The translations under genes and the position numbers were made by a program. The notes below the pieces were generated by a model. The model was given only the letters and a program-made list of their open reading frames with translations. It did not search any database and was not told the origin of the DNA. Source: Fimbriimonadales bacterium (lineage in GTDB: Bacteria; Armatimonadota; Fimbriimonadia; Fimbriimonadales; GBS-DC). From it: a stretch of DNA of 64,000 bases. The stretch covers positions 2,426,562 through 2,490,561 of the forward strand of contig AP024673.1 of NCBI GenBank assembly GCA_025998675.1. Reading direction: 5' to 3'. How positions within the stretch are numbered: position 1 is the stretch's first letter; each line of letters opens with the position of its first letter. This document shows, one piece after another, positions 1-9,208 of this stretch.

Positions 1-1313
1 ACACGCCGGAGCATCGGCTGATGGCGGCGCGCAAGGTGATTCAGTGCATCGAATCGGGCGCGAAGCCTGTGGTGGTGGTGTCGGCGATTGGCAGGCGCGG
101 CGCGCCCTACGCGACCGATACGCTGGTAGATTTGCTCACGGGGATTGACCCGACCATCCCGCCCGCGCCGCGCGAACGCGATTTGATGATGGCGTGCGGC
201 GAGATTATCTCGACGGTGGTGATGGCGCAGACGCTGCGCACGCTGGGCTACGCGACCGTCGCGCTGACGGGCAACCAGGCGGGCATCATCACCGACGACG
301 AGTTCGGCAACGCGCGCATTCTGGAGATTAACCCCGAACCCGTGCTGCGCTGTCTGGAGCAGGGCTGGATTCCCGTAGTGGCGGGTTTTCAGGGCGTCAC
401 GCGCCCCGACGCGATTTTCGCGCGCGGCTCGATTACAACGCTGGGGCGCGGCGGGAGCGACACAACCGCCGCCGCGCTGGGCGCCGCCCTGCGCGCCGAA
501 GCGGTGGAGATTTACACCGATGTGAACGGCGTCAAAACCGCCGACCCCGACTTCGTGCCCGACGCGATTACCCTGCCCGAAGTGAGCTACGAAGAGGTCG
601 CCGAGATTGCCCATCAGGGCGCGCGCGTGCTGCACCCCCGCGCCGCCGAAATCGCGATGGACTACGGCATCCCCCTGTGGGTCAAATGCACCTTCACCGA
701 CGAGGCGGGCACGCGCGTGGTGGCGCACGCCAACGGGCAACGGCGGCTGACGGGCGTCACGCACACGGGCAAACTGGCGTACCTGAGCTTCTATATCCCC
801 TATCCTGAACACAAGGCGTCGCTGGAGCTGGAGATTTATCGGCTGATGGCGCGGGTAGGCGTGAACCTGCAGGGCGTGGGCGTCGACGAGGAGGGGCTGG
901 GCTTCGCCTTCCCGCGCGAACACTGGCACACCGTGCGCACGACGCTCGACGGACTGATTGTGCCGATGGGCGAGCCGAGCGTGTTCTACCTGTTCCAGTT
1001 CGGCGAGCAGCCCAGCCAGCTGTGCCAGATTCAGCAGGATATGCTGCACAAGGCGGGGCTGGCAGAGCGCGTGCGACTGATTCCAATTGCCATCGCCGAG
1101 GGCTGCACGATGGTCTCGCTGATTGCCGACGGCTACAGTCGCCAGCCTGGCGTGTTCGCCGAGCTGCACCAGACGCTGCTGGAGGCGGGCATCCCCATCT
1201 GGCAGACGGCGGACTCGGAGCTGTCGCTGTCGTGCATCATCCCCGAGAGCGAGGTGGAGAAGGCGGTGAGGCTGATCCATGACCGATTCGCACTGGACGC
1301 CGTCGCCCGATGA
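1..1313 (+). CDS. lysC: Aspartate kinase, 5'-truncated by window edge
   Basis: Phosphorylates L-aspartate in the first step of the lysine/threonine/methionine (and diaminopimelate) pathway. The reading frame is open from base 3, and the residues before the first in-window Met (base 21) are coding, so the true start and the N-terminal KFGGTS motif lie outside. Counting from that Met, the kinase motifs GRGGSDT (142-148) and YTDVNGVKTADP (165-176) are intact, and the last ~165 residues form the tandem ACT regulatory region. It resembles single-function, DapG-type aspartokinases, with no homoserine dehydrogenase domain. The stop overlaps the next gene by 35 nt, so the two are probably cotranscribed. 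Feedback by lysine or other amino acids is expected for the family but is not readable here. Confidence 0.95.
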   Translation, partial: TPEHRLMAARKVIQCIESGAKPVVVVSAIGRRGAPYATDTLVDLLTGIDPTIPPAPRERDLMMACGEIISTVVMAQTLRTLGYATVALTGNQAGIITDDEFGNARILEINPEPVLRCLEQGWIPVVAGFQGVTRPDAIFARGSITTLGRGGSDTTAAALGAALRAEAVEIYTDVNGVKTADPDFVPDAITLPEVSYEEVAEIAHQGARVLHPRAAEIAMDYGIPLWVKCTFTDEAGTRVVAHANGQRRLTGVTHTGKLAYLSFYIPYPEHKASLELEIYRLMARVGVNLQGVGVDEEGLGFAFPREHWHTVRTTLDGLIVPMGEPSVFYLFQFGEQPSQLCQIQQDMLHKAGLAERVRLIPIAIAEGCTMVSLIADGYSRQPGVFAELHQTLLEAGIPIWQTADSELSLSCIIPESEVEKAVRLIHDRFALDAVAR

Positions 1314-1635
1314 CGCGGGACGCACGCCTGAGCTGCCCCCGACGCCCGAACTGCCCGAACCGCCGCAGGCACACTTCGAGCGTCCCAAACTACCCGGCGC
1401 GGAGCCGTCGCCGACCTTCCAGCGCAACACGCGAGCTATCAGTCTGGCGTTCTCCATCGGCTTTTCGCTGGCGGGACCCGTGATTCTGGGCGCGCTGGCG
1501 GGCTACTGGCTCGATGGGCGGCTGGGCGCTTCGCCGACCTGGACGATGATTCTCACGATTCTGGGCATGGGCGCGGGGCTGGCGCAGATGATTCGCGTGG
1601 TGAACAAGCTGAATCGGATGGAGGACGGGCGGTGA
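1279..1635 (+). CDS. AtpZ/AtpI-like F0F1-ATPase accessory protein
   Basis: A 118-aa protein with a proline-rich cytoplasmic N-terminus (about 45 residues) followed by two hydrophobic helices. The first has the SIGFSLAGPVILGALAGYWL pattern typical of the AtpZ/'putative F0F1-ATPase subunit' family; the second ends in a basic RVVNKLNRM tail. Members sit in the membrane and are thought to assist c-ring assembly or Mg/Ca transport with ATP synthase. It overlaps lysC by 35 nt, with a GGTGAGG just upstream of the ATG, and its TGA overlaps the next GTG start (GTGA). The rest of the ATP synthase operon lies 22 kb away on the other strand, which is unusual. Confidence 0.8.
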   Translation: MTDSHWTPSPDDAGRTPELPPTPELPEPPQAHFERPKLPGAEPSPTFQRNTRAISLAFSIGFSLAGPVILGALAGYWLDGRLGASPTWTMILTILGMGAGLAQMIRVVNKLNRMEDGR

Positions 1636-2024
1636 GCGTGATGGACGACCCGGCGCGCCTCGCGCGACAGGTGGCGCGGTGGACGGCGATTCTGGGCGGG
1701 CTGGCGATTGTCGCAAGCGTCGCTGGAGGCGTGTGGCAGGTGGGCGTCGGGATGGCGCTGGGACTGCTCGCGCTGGGCTGGGCGGTCGGGCACTTCGTGC
1801 TGATTGTGCGCTTTTTCAAGCCGCATCAGAACGCGCTGTTCCCGCGCCTGTTTATGCTGAGCAATCCGCTGAAGTACCCGCTGCTGCTGATCCTTGCCTA
1901 CCTTGCAGTGCAGGGCGGCGCGACGATGGCGCTGGGGTTCGTGCTGGGCGTCGCGCTGCCGCTGGCGGTGCTAACGGGGCTGGCAGTGCGGGAAGCTATC
2001 CTGCAGGCAAAGAGTGCGCGGTGA
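1632..2024 (+). CDS. ATP synthase subunit I (AtpI-like)
   Basis: A 130-aa membrane protein with four predicted hydrophobic segments (about residues 20-38, 42-62, 78-94, 98-118) and a short basic loop containing RFFKPHQNALFPRLFMLSNP, as in AtpI/'ATP synthase subunit I'. The GTG start is inside the GTGA overlap with the preceding AtpZ-like gene, so the pair is translationally coupled. The likely role is with the F0 sector, as an assembly chaperone for the c-ring; the exact function is not established for the family. A hairpin repeat begins 5 nt after the stop. Confidence 0.8.
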   Translation: MSVMDDPARLARQVARWTAILGGLAIVASVAGGVWQVGVGMALGLLALGWAVGHFVLIVRFFKPHQNALFPRLFMLSNPLKYPLLLILAYLAVQGGATMALGFVLGVALPLAVLTGLAVREAILQAKSAR

Positions 2025-2029
2025 AGCTG

Positions 2030-2190
2030 TAATAACAACTGCGCTGCCAGAGTTCGTAATTACCGTGCGCCCACAACAACAAACGCGCGTTTTGTCGCTC
2101 TCACCCCCAGCCCCTCGCCCGCCGCGCGCAAAACACATCCCCCTCTCCCGAACCTTCGGGAGAGGGGGAGCAAGGGGGTGAGGGCAACAG
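2030..2190. repeat. Repeat copy A1 (type-a end, CT/AG-rich double hairpin, right end lost)
   Basis: It begins with the type-a end (TAATAACAACTGCGC...AGTTCGTAATT), continues with CTCACCCCCAGCCCCTC and the hairpin CCCCCTCTCCCGAACCTTCG/GGGAGAGGGGG, and ends at GGGGGTGAGGGCAACA. The matching inverted end seen in copy A5 (49379-49607) is missing. It lies between the convergent AtpI-like gene and the PEP-CTERM gene and may terminate both. There is no ORF in it. Confidence 0.8.
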
Positions 2191-2195
2191 ACAAC

Positions 2196-3383
2196 TTACT
2201 TCTTGCGGCAGCGCAGCGCGAGCAGGCTCGCCAGACCCGTGCCCAGCGCCAGCATGCTCGCCGGCTCCGGCACCACCTCGTAGATGTCGAGGCGGTCAAA
2301 TCCGCCCGAAGTGTAGCCAGTGTCGACGCCCCCGCCCGTGAAGCCGTTCACGACAAAGATAAACATCCGCCCGTTCGCAAAGCCCCAGCTGGCGTTCAGG
2401 AAGGTGTTCTGGAAGTCAACGGGATTGTTGCCATCGTCGACCAGTTCCGAGCCGTTTAACTCGCTCACACCGACAATTGCGCCGTTGCCGACATTGTAGA
2501 TGAATATCTTGTTCTGACCGGTGACGCGCTGGTTGTAAAGCACGAGGCTGGAGAAACCGCTGAAGTAGACCTCGTTCACGGGGATGTAGGCGACAAACGC
2601 CTGCGCCAGCGTCCCTTCACTCCATGTTTGGATGTTTGTCGGAGCGTTGAAAGCGGCTGAGCCTGATACTCCCGCCCGTGTCGCGACAGCAATCGCTCCC
2701 TGCGTGCGAATGTAGAGGTCGCCGTTGGGCGCGAAGGCATAGTCGCGCGTGGAGGTTTGACCGCCCACGGGTCCTGCGTTGCCCGCATTCGCGCCTGTGC
2801 CCAGATTGAAACGGCGCACAATCGTAGAGCCGAATACGCCCACCGCGAGCGTCTCCCCACTGCCAGAATAGCCGGGGTCAATATCGATAGTGTCGTAGCG
2901 GTTGACACTTGCGCCCGACAGGGTCAGCGTGCCCGAACTTGCCCAGCTTGTGTCCAGGTTGCCGCTCAGGTCGTATTTGCGAATCCCTGTGTTGCTGGTG
3001 TTGCCGTCGCCCAGACCGTACCCCCAGTACAGATAGTTGTTATGGTACACCAGTCGGGTGTCGCGCGAGCTGCCCGCCGCGCTGACCGTGACGCTCCAGC
3101 CCGACGGCGTGAGCGCGCCGCTGTTCGTATTCAGCAGGGTGTTGAGGTCGCCTACCTGCGTCAGGCGCAAGGTCTGCGTACCCGAAGCGTTGTGCCAGCT
3201 GCTGACATACAGGTTGTTCCCGTCGAAGGCGACATCGCCAATCGCTTCCGCGCCTGCAAAGGTCGAATTGAGGTTGAAAGTGCGTCGGTGGACAATTGTG
3301 TAGTTTGCAAAGACAAAAGTCTGTGCAAGGATTGCGCCGATTGCAATCACGGCGCCAATTCGCATCATCTCCATTCGTTTCAT
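2196..3383 (-). CDS. PEP-CTERM secreted protein
   Basis: A 395-aa exported protein. The N-terminal signal peptide covers about residues 1-26 (MKRMEMM then a hydrophobic stretch ending FVFA). A long beta-rich, Gly/Asn/Ser/Thr-rich body follows, with repeated short blades (DLYIRT, NLYVSS) that suggest a beta-propeller. The C-terminus is a complete PEP-CTERM sorting signal: VPEPAS, a hydrophobic helix and RCRKK. Such proteins are cleaved and sorted at the envelope by exosortase, but no exosortase gene is in the window. The start has a GGAGG site (complement of 3390-3394) and a TATAAT -10 box at 3442-3447 in a region shared with the divergent ffh. The ligand or role is unknown. Confidence 0.85.
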   Translation of the reverse strand: MKRMEMMRIGAVIAIGAILAQTFVFANYTIVHRRTFNLNSTFAGAEAIGDVAFDGNNLYVSSWHNASGTQTLRLTQVGDLNTLLNTNSGALTPSGWSVTVSAAGSSRDTRLVYHNNYLYWGYGLGDGNTSNTGIRKYDLSGNLDTSWASSGTLTLSGASVNRYDTIDIDPGYSGSGETLAVGVFGSTIVRRFNLGTGANAGNAGPVGGQTSTRDYAFAPNGDLYIRTQGAIAVATRAGVSGSAAFNAPTNIQTWSEGTLAQAFVAYIPVNEVYFSGFSSLVLYNQRVTGQNKIFIYNVGNGAIVGVSELNGSELVDDGNNPVDFQNTFLNASWGFANGRMFIFVVNGFTGGGVDTGYTSGGFDRLDIYEVVPEPASMLALGTGLASLLALRCRKK

Positions 3384-3441
3384 CGCATACCTCCGCTATG
3401 TGGCGTTGATGCACGCCCGATACTTACAGGCGCGCCCATCT

Positions 3442-3447
3442 ATTATA
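3442..3447 (-). promoter_or_regulatory. -10 box of the PEP-CTERM gene
   Basis: A perfect TATAAT on the minus strand about 58 nt before the start codon, followed by a normal leader with GGAGG. The -35 is weak, as no good TTGACA sits 16-18 nt upstream. Confidence 0.55.
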
Positions 3448-3564
3448 GACTCGGAATCCTGCCCAAAGCGGACGCGAATCCCCGCAAAACTGCGAGAATT
3501 GCCCCATAAACGCAAGGTTATACGCTTACAGCGGGCGTCGCGCGCCCCGCCCGATGCGAACGGG

Positions 3565-3570
3565 TATCCT
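3565..3570 (+). promoter_or_regulatory. -10-like box of ffh (leaderless candidate)
   Basis: TATCCT ends 6 nt before the ffh ATG, and no Shine-Dalgarno lies between them. The same context, CGGGTATCCTCATG, precedes lspA at 50947. Confidence 0.5.
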
Positions 3571-3576
3571 CATGCT

Positions 3577-4932
3577 ATGTTCGAGAGCCTGACCGACAAG
3601 CTGCAGGGGATATTCGAGCGTATTCGGGGCAAGGGGCGTCTGGATGAGAAGACCGTCGACGAGGTCTTGCGCGAAATACGGCTGGCGCTGCTGGAAGCGG
3701 ATGTGAACTTTCGGGTGGTGAAGGAGTTCATCGCGCGCATTCGCGAGCAGGCGGTCGGCGAGGAGGTGCTGAAGAGCCTCACGCCCGACCAGCAGGTGAT
3801 TCGGATTGTGCGCGACGAGCTGATTGCGCTGCTGGGAGGCGAGGCAGAGCCGATTCGCTGGGCGGCGCGCCCGCCGACGGTGTTCATGCTCTGCGGCTTG
3901 CAGGGGTCGGGCAAGACGACCACCTGCGCCAAGCTCGCGCGCTGGGCGAAGTCGCAGGGGCGCAATCCAATGCTTGTTGCATGCGACCTGCAGCGCCCCG
4001 CCGCCGTCAAGCAGCTCGAGGTGCTGGGGCAGCAGGTGGGCGTACCCGTGTTCACGCCGCAGCAGGCGGGCGCGCAGGACCCCGTGCGTACGGCGCAACG
4101 CGCCCTCGAACACGCCCGCGCGCAGGGCAACGATGTGCTGATTGTGGACACCGCAGGACGCCTGCAGGTCGACGAGCCGCTGATGGAGGAACTGCAACGG
4201 ATGCACGCCGCGCTCCAGCCCCACGAGACGCTACTGGTTGTGGACGCCACCACGGGGCAGGAGGCGGTCAATGTCGCACAGGCGTTCCACGAGCGGCTCG
4301 AACTCACGGGCGTTATCATGAGCAAGATGGACGGCGACGCGCGCGGCGGGGCGACCCTCTCGGTCAAGGCGGTCGTCGGCAAGCCCGTGCGATTCGTCGG
4401 CGTCGGCGAACGCACCGACGCGCTCGAACCCTTCTACCCCGACCGCGTCGCCAGCCGCATCCTCGGCATGGGCGATGTGCTCTCGCTCATCGAACGCGTC
4501 GAGCAGACCATGCAGGAGGAAGAGGCGAAACGGCTGGAAAAAAAGATGCGCGACGCCAGCTTCGACTTCGAGGATATGCTCGCGCAAATGCAACAAATTC
4601 GCAAGATGGGTCCGTTCGAACAGCTCATCAAGATGTTGCCCGGCTTCAGTCAGATTAAGAATCAGGTCGGCGACATGCCCATCGACGACCGTGCGCTCAA
4701 GCGGGCGGAGGCGATTATCCTGTCGATGACCCCGCAGGAGCGCCGCCATCCCGAAATCATCAACTACAGTCGCAAGGCGCGGATTGCGCGCGGCAGCGGC
4801 GTGAAGCTGGAGGAGGTCAGTGCGCTGGTGAACCAGCTGTTCGAGATGCGCAAGCTGATGAAGCAGATGACCAAGTTCCAGCAGCGGATGCAGCAGCGCA
4901 AATGGTCGCCGTTTGGCAAACGGCGTCGCTAA
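3577..4932 (+). CDS. ffh: Signal recognition particle protein Ffh
   Basis: The GTPase of the signal recognition particle, which binds 4.5S RNA and signal peptides and targets nascent membrane proteins to FtsY. The open frame extends upstream to 3400, but the family start (MFESLTDKL) is at 3577, giving 451 aa, the usual length. Visible parts: N domain 1-95, P-loop GLQGSGKTT (107-115), DTAGR (191-195), SKMDGDARGG (249-258), and a Met-rich M domain from about 300 to the end (MRKLMKQMTKFQQRMQQRKW region). There is no Shine-Dalgarno; a TATCCT box 6 nt before the ATG suggests a leaderless mRNA. The TAA stop is the first three bases of repeat B1. Confidence 0.97.
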   Translation: MFESLTDKLQGIFERIRGKGRLDEKTVDEVLREIRLALLEADVNFRVVKEFIARIREQAVGEEVLKSLTPDQQVIRIVRDELIALLGGEAEPIRWAARPPTVFMLCGLQGSGKTTTCAKLARWAKSQGRNPMLVACDLQRPAAVKQLEVLGQQVGVPVFTPQQAGAQDPVRTAQRALEHARAQGNDVLIVDTAGRLQVDEPLMEELQRMHAALQPHETLLVVDATTGQEAVNVAQAFHERLELTGVIMSKMDGDARGGATLSVKAVVGKPVRFVGVGERTDALEPFYPDRVASRILGMGDVLSLIERVEQTMQEEEAKRLEKKMRDASFDFEDMLAQMQQIRKMGPFEQLIKMLPGFSQIKNQVGDMPIDDRALKRAEAIILSMTPQERRHPEIINYSRKARIARGSGVKLEEVSALVNQLFEMRKLMKQMTKFQQRMQQRKWSPFGKRRR

Positions 4933-5091
4933 ATGCCTTCGCGCGAGAATTGTGATATGCGCGTGCAGCGCTGTCTATATGGAGTGCGGAAGCGGAGCTT
5001 CCGCGCATGCTGAAGCTCCCGCTTCAGCACTCCATATTACGCGCATGCGCGGACAGGGGGAGTCGCTGAAAATTCACTACAAAGACACTTA
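4930..5091. repeat. Repeat copy B1 between convergent ffh and purK
   Basis: A central module TATGGAGTGCGGAAGCGGAG...CTTCAGCACTCCATATTA folds into nested hairpins. The left end is type b (TAAATGCCTTCGCGCGAGAA...GCGCGTGCAG) and the right end is type c (GCGGACAGGGGGAGTCGCTG...GACACTTAA). Both ends start from the same TTAARTGYCTTYG core in inverted orientation. The terminal TAA is the ffh stop, and the TTA at the other end is the purK stop. It probably acts as a bidirectional terminator. Confidence 0.85.
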
Positions 5092-6165
5092 ACGCGGTAG
5101 AATTACGCTCAGGCGTTCCTGCAGGGAGGCGTATCCGTCCGCGCAGAGGGTGATGTGCCCGACCTTGCGTCCTGCGCGGGGCGACTTGCCGTACAGGTGC
5201 AGGTGTGCGCCCTCGATGCGCAGGATTGGCTCCAGCGGCGGAATGGCGCCGATGAGGTTCACCATCGCGCACACGCCCCGCGCCGCCATGCCGCCCAGCG
5301 GCAGCCCCAGAATCGCGCGCAGATGGTTCTCGAACTGGCTGGTGTGCGCGCCCTCAATCGTCCAGTGCCCGCTGTTATGCACGCGCGGGGCGACCTCGTT
5401 CGCCAGCAGCTGATTGCCCACCTGAAACAGCTCCAGCGCCAGCACGCCTACATAGTCCAGCGCCGCCGTGAGCCGCTCGATGTAGCCGCGCGCGAGGGGC
5501 AGCAGGGCGTCCGAGTCGGGCGCAGGCGCGATCGACAGGCGCAGGATGCCGTCGCGGTGGTGGTTCTCCACCAGCGGGTAGACGCGCGTCTCACCGTTCC
5601 GCCCGCGCACGCCAATCACCGACACTTCGCGTTCGAACGGCGCGAACGCCTCCACAATCAGCGGCTGGCTGCCGAGCTGGGCGACGGCGCGCAGGTACTC
5701 GTCGGGCGTGTGCGCAACTATCTGCCCCTTGCCGTCGTAGCCCCCGCGGCGCGTTTTGACCACGCACGGGCAGCCGACCTCCGAGAGCGCGCGGTCGGGA
5801 TGGTCGGGGTCCACAGGCGCGAACGCAGGCGTTGGGATGCCCACCGCGTACAGGAACTGCTTTTCCAGCAGGCGGTCTTGAAACAGCTCCAGCGCGCGGG
5901 GCGTCGGGCGCACGGGCGCGTGCGCTTCCAGCAGGCGCGCCGTCGCGACGGGCACATTCTCGAACTCGTAGGTGATGACCTGCTTGCCCTTTGCGAATTG
6001 CACGAGCGCGTCGGCGTCGTCGAACGGCGCGCAGAGGTGCGGCGCGACCTGCCCCGCGCAGGCGTCGGGCGCAGGGTCGTACACTATGCAGCGCACCCCC
6101 AGCGGATAGCCCGCCAGCGCGAGCATCCTGCCCAGTTGACCCCCGCCGAGAACGCCCACTTCCAT
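5089..6165 (-). CDS. purK: N5-carboxyaminoimidazole ribonucleotide synthase PurK
   Basis: An ATP-grasp enzyme that carboxylates aminoimidazole ribonucleotide with bicarbonate and ATP in purine synthesis, handing N5-CAIR to PurE. It is 358 aa, the family length. The N-terminal nucleotide-fold motif GGGQLGRM is at 7-14. YEFENVP, the ATP-grasp DRLLEKQFL, VVKTRRGGYDGKGQ and the late NEVAPRVHNSGHWT signature are all present. It begins 3 nt after the purE stop, so the two form a purEK operon. Its stop codon comes from the end of repeat B1. Confidence 0.96.
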   Translation of the reverse strand: MEVGVLGGGQLGRMLALAGYPLGVRCIVYDPAPDACAGQVAPHLCAPFDDADALVQFAKGKQVITYEFENVPVATARLLEAHAPVRPTPRALELFQDRLLEKQFLYAVGIPTPAFAPVDPDHPDRALSEVGCPCVVKTRRGGYDGKGQIVAHTPDEYLRAVAQLGSQPLIVEAFAPFEREVSVIGVRGRNGETRVYPLVENHHRDGILRLSIAPAPDSDALLPLARGYIERLTAALDYVGVLALELFQVGNQLLANEVAPRVHNSGHWTIEGAHTSQFENHLRAILGLPLGGMAARGVCAMVNLIGAIPPLEPILRIEGAHLHLYGKSPRAGRKVGHITLCADGYASLQERLSVILPR

Positions 6166-6168
6166 CGC

Positions 6169-6660
6169 CTACTCCGCTCGCGGGTCGGGCTTTTCCAGCA
6201 CCGCCTGCGTCTGGCGCGCGCGATAGGCGTGCAGCGCGTCGCGGAACTGGGGATACTTATTCGCGAGGATGGCGGTCGCCAGCAGCGCGGCGTTAATCGC
6301 GCCCGCCCTGCCAATCGCCAGCGTGCCCACGGGCACGCCTGCGGGCATCTGCACGATGGAGAGCAGCGAGTCCAGCCCTTTGAGCGCGTGCGATTCGATG
6401 GGCACGCCCAGCACGGGCAGCGTCGTCTTGGCGGCGGTCATGCCGGGCAGGTGCGCCGCGCCGCCTGCCCCCGCGATAATCACCTCCAGCCCGCGCGATT
6501 CAGCCGTGCGGGCATACTCGAACATCTGATCGGGCGTCCGATGCGCCGAGACAACCTGCGCCTCATACGGCACGCCCAGCGCTTCGAGCGTCTCGACGGC
6601 ATGGCGCATCGTCTCCCAGTCCGATTGAGACCCCATAATCACGCCCACCAGCGGTTGCAT
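6169..6660 (-). CDS. purE: N5-CAIR mutase PurE (class I)
   Basis: Converts N5-CAIR to CAIR, the step after PurK. The open frame runs up to 6885, but the family start ([15 protein letters not shown]) is at 6660, giving 163 aa, the usual PurE length. GSQSDW (10-15), SAHRTP (38-43) and [12 protein letters not shown] (61-72) form the nucleotide-binding active site. A TACACT -10 box lies 8 nt upstream of the ATG with no Shine-Dalgarno, so the purEK transcript may be leaderless. It is divergent from the Uma2 gene, with about 40 bp between the starts. Confidence 0.96.
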   Translation of the reverse strand: MQPLVGVIMGSQSDWETMRHAVETLEALGVPYEAQVVSAHRTPDQMFEYARTAESRGLEVIIAGAGGAAHLPGMTAAKTTLPVLGVPIESHALKGLDSLLSIVQMPAGVPVGTLAIGRAGAINAALLATAILANKYPQFRDALHAYRARQTQAVLEKPDPRAE

Positions 6661-6668
6661 CGCCTCAA

Positions 6669-6674
6669 AGTGTA
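6669..6674 (-). promoter_or_regulatory. -10 box of purEK (leaderless candidate)
   Basis: TACACT on the minus strand, 8 nt before the purE ATG, with no ribosome binding site between them. Confidence 0.5.
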
Positions 6675-6694
6675 CCCGTTGCGCCTTCAGGCGG

Positions 6695-6700
6695 TATACT
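6695..6700 (+). promoter_or_regulatory. -10 box of Uma2 gene (leaderless candidate)
   Basis: TATACT directly abuts the first ATG (6701) and lies 6 nt before a second in-frame ATG (6707). A transcription start about 7 nt downstream favours 6707 as the start codon. Confidence 0.5.
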
Positions 6701-6706
6701 ATGGGT

Positions 6707-7330
6707 ATGGCGAAAGTGTTGTCGCGCGTCCCTCCTGCAAGTCGGGTAGACCCCCGGCGTCGGTTCACCCGCGCCGAGCTGGAGCGTATGTACGACGCGG
6801 GCGTGCTAAACCCCGACGAGAAAATCGAACTCATCAACGGCGAACTCATCGCAAAGGAGCTGCCGATGAAAAGCGCACACGCCACCGCGATCAGCCTGTG
6901 TGAGGAAGCGTTGCGTCAGGCGTTTGGAAAGGGATATGTCGTTCGGGGACAGTTGCCGCTGGCGTTGAGTGAGCGCGACCTGCCCCTGCCCGATGTCGCC
7001 GTTGTGGAGGGTTCCATCCGCGACTTCGCGCACGCCCACCCCACCCGCGCGCTGCTGGTGGTCGAAGTCAGCGAAACCACCCTGCGGCTGGATCGCCACA
7101 CCAAAGCCAGCCTCTATGCGTGGGCGGGGATTCCTGAATACTGGATTGTGAACCTTGTAGAGGGGGCGCTGGAGGTGTTTCGGGAGCCTGCGCCGATGCG
7201 TGGGCAGCCGTATGGGTACGGCTATCGTCAGCAGGCGGTGTACCGCGCGGGGGAGACAATCTGCCCCGTCGCCAAGCCTGAAGTCCCCATCGCCGTCACC
7301 GACCTGCTGCCTGCGGGGGAAGGCGGGTAG
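6707..7330 (+). CDS. Uma2-family PD-(D/E)XK endonuclease
   Basis: A 207-aa protein of the Uma2/DUF820 restriction-endonuclease-like family, abundant in cyanobacteria and Armatimonadota, with no proven biological role. Conserved elements are IELINGELI near residue 45, LPDVAVVEG, the VVEVS strand and [19 protein letters not shown]. The Asp, Glu and Lys in these make up the expected metal-binding nuclease site. The ATG at 6707 is preferred over 6701 because of the adjacent TATACT box. It stands alone between the purE promoter and convergent lepA. A second, more divergent family member is at 40488. Confidence 0.85.
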   Translation: MAKVLSRVPPASRVDPRRRFTRAELERMYDAGVLNPDEKIELINGELIAKELPMKSAHATAISLCEEALRQAFGKGYVVRGQLPLALSERDLPLPDVAVVEGSIRDFAHAHPTRALLVVEVSETTLRLDRHTKASLYAWAGIPEYWIVNLVEGALEVFREPAPMRGQPYGYGYRQQAVYRAGETICPVAKPEVPIAVTDLLPAGEGG

Positions 7331-7337
7331 TAGCGCC

Positions 7338-9137
7338 TCAATCGCTCACTTTCAGCACGCTCAGGAACGCCTCCTGGGGCACTTCGACCGCGCCGACCTG
7401 CTTCATGCGCTTCTTGCCCTCTTTCTGGCGTTCCAGCAGTTTGCGCTTGCGCGTGATGTCGCCCCCGTAGCACTTGGCAATCACATTTTTGCGGAACGGC
7501 TTGATGGTCTCGGAGGCAATCACGCGCGCGCCAATCGCCGCCTGCAGACGCACCTCGAACTGCTGGCGCGGCACCACATCCTTGAGCTTCTCCACCAGCG
7601 TCCGCGCCCGCGGATAGGCGCGCTCGCGCGGCGCAATAAAGCTCAGCGCGTCCACCGGGTCGCCGTTAATCAGAATGTCAATCTTCACCATGTCCGCCTC
7701 GCGGTAGCCCGCAGGCTCGTAGTCGAACGACGCATAGCCCCGCGTGCGCGTCTTGAGCTGGTCGTAAAAGTCGAGCAGAATCTCGCTCAGCGGCAGGCGA
7801 TAGTAAAGAATCACGCGCTGGGGCGTGGGGTACTCCATCCGCACAAACTCGCCCCGCCGATTCATGCACAAATCCATCACCGCGCCCACATAGTCGTTAG
7901 GAACCATCACCGTCGCGTTCACAATCGGCTCTTCGACTTTTTCGATTTTGCCGGGGTTGGGCCAGTGGGTGGGGTTATCAATTTCCACCATCTTGCCGTC
8001 TTCGGTGTAGACGCGGTAGGCGACGCTGGGCGCGGTGGCAATCAGCTCCAGCCCGAACTCGCGCTCCAGCCGCTCCTGCACAATCTCCATATGCAGCAGC
8101 CCCAGAAAGCCGCAGCGGAACCCGAACCCCAGCGCCGCGCTGTTTTCAGGCTCGAAGCTGATGGCGGCGTCGTTGAGGCTGAGTTTCTCCAGCGCGTCGC
8201 GCAGGTCGGCGTACTTGTCGCCCTCCACGGGGTACAGCCCGCAGAAGACCATCGGCTTGACCTTGCGGAAGCCGGGCAGCGGCTCGGCGGCGGGGCGCGT
8301 CGCGTCGGTAATCGTGTCGCCCACCTGCGCGTCCTTGACCGACTTGATGGACGCCGTGATGTAGCCCACCTCGCCCGTGTGTAGCGCCTGCGCCGGGCAC
8401 AGCTTCGGCGTGAAATAGCCCACCTGCGCCACCTCGAACGTCTTGCCGTTCGACATGAACATAATCTTATCGCCCGGCTTGACGCTGCCGTCCACCACGC
8501 GCACATAGGCGACCACGCCGACATAGGCGTCGTAGTGCGAGTCGTACACCAGCGCGCGCAGCGGGGCGTTCGGGTCGCCGCTGGGCGGGGGCACGCGCTC
8601 GACAATCGCGTCCAGTATCTCGGCGATGCCAATCCCTTCCTTCGCGCTGGCGAGAATCACCTCGTCGGCTTCAATCAGCAGCGCGTGTTCCATCTCCTCT
8701 TTGACGCGCTCTGGCTCGGCGGCGGGCAGGTCGATTTTGTTGATGACGGGCACAATCGCCAGCCCCTGATTGTACGCCAGGTTCGTGTTGGCGATGGTCT
8801 GCGCCTCCACCCCCTGCGCGGCGTCCACCACCAGAATCGCCCCCTCGCACGCGGCAAGGCTGCGCGAGACCTCGTAGGTGAAGTCCACATGTCCGGGCGT
8901 GTCGATGAGGTTCAGCTGGTAGGTGTTGCCGTCTTTGGCGGTGTACGACAGGCGCACGGCGGTCATCTTGATGGTGATGCCCCGCTCGCGCTCCAGGTCC
9001 ATCGTATCCAGCACCTGCTCGACAGCTGCCCCGCGCTGAATCGCGCCCGTATACTCCAGCAGGCGGTCAGCGAGGGTGGACTTCCCATGGTCGACATGGG
9101 CGATGATGCAGAAGTTGCGTATCAACGCTTGGTTCAT
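7338..9137 (-). CDS. lepA: Elongation factor 4 (LepA)
   Basis: A ribosome-associated translational GTPase that can back-translocate stalled ribosomes. The open frame reaches 9206, but the conserved start [20 protein letters not shown] gives position 9137 and 599 aa, the normal length. G-motifs: AHVDHGKST (13-21), the switch [17 protein letters not shown] and NKIDLP. The LepA-specific C-terminal domain with [14 protein letters not shown] and the Lys-rich end ([16 protein letters not shown]) is complete. A TACAAT box 9 nt before the ATG without a Shine-Dalgarno suggests a leaderless message. Confidence 0.97.
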   Translation of the reverse strand: MNQALIRNFCIIAHVDHGKSTLADRLLEYTGAIQRGAAVEQVLDTMDLERERGITIKMTAVRLSYTAKDGNTYQLNLIDTPGHVDFTYEVSRSLAACEGAILVVDAAQGVEAQTIANTNLAYNQGLAIVPVINKIDLPAAEPERVKEEMEHALLIEADEVILASAKEGIGIAEILDAIVERVPPPSGDPNAPLRALVYDSHYDAYVGVVAYVRVVDGSVKPGDKIMFMSNGKTFEVAQVGYFTPKLCPAQALHTGEVGYITASIKSVKDAQVGDTITDATRPAAEPLPGFRKVKPMVFCGLYPVEGDKYADLRDALEKLSLNDAAISFEPENSAALGFGFRCGFLGLLHMEIVQERLEREFGLELIATAPSVAYRVYTEDGKMVEIDNPTHWPNPGKIEKVEEPIVNATVMVPNDYVGAVMDLCMNRRGEFVRMEYPTPQRVILYYRLPLSEILLDFYDQLKTRTRGYASFDYEPAGYREADMVKIDILINGDPVDALSFIAPRERAYPRARTLVEKLKDVVPRQQFEVRLQAAIGARVIASETIKPFRKNVIAKCYGGDITRKRKLLERQKEGKKRMKQVGAVEVPQEAFLSVLKVSD

Positions 9138-9146
9138 AGCGGCGGA

Positions 9147-9152
9147 ATTGTA
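9147..9152 (-). promoter_or_regulatory. -10 box of lepA (leaderless candidate)
   Basis: TACAAT on the minus strand, 9 nt before the lepA ATG, with no Shine-Dalgarno sequence in the gap. Confidence 0.5.
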
Positions 9153-9208
9153 CCTGATGGGGGCGAGTGTGTCTCCTGTATGCGCCTTGCGCCCTCCTCT
9201 CCACACAC

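Noticed and set aside
3400-3576. N-terminal extension of Ffh from 3400
   Set aside because: The family start is at 3577, and the extension overlaps the divergent promoter region and has no conserved sequence.
5155-6903. A 582-codon open frame on the + strand opposite purK-purE
   Set aside because: It is the antisense shadow of two well-conserved purine genes; its predicted product is Arg/His-rich without family features.
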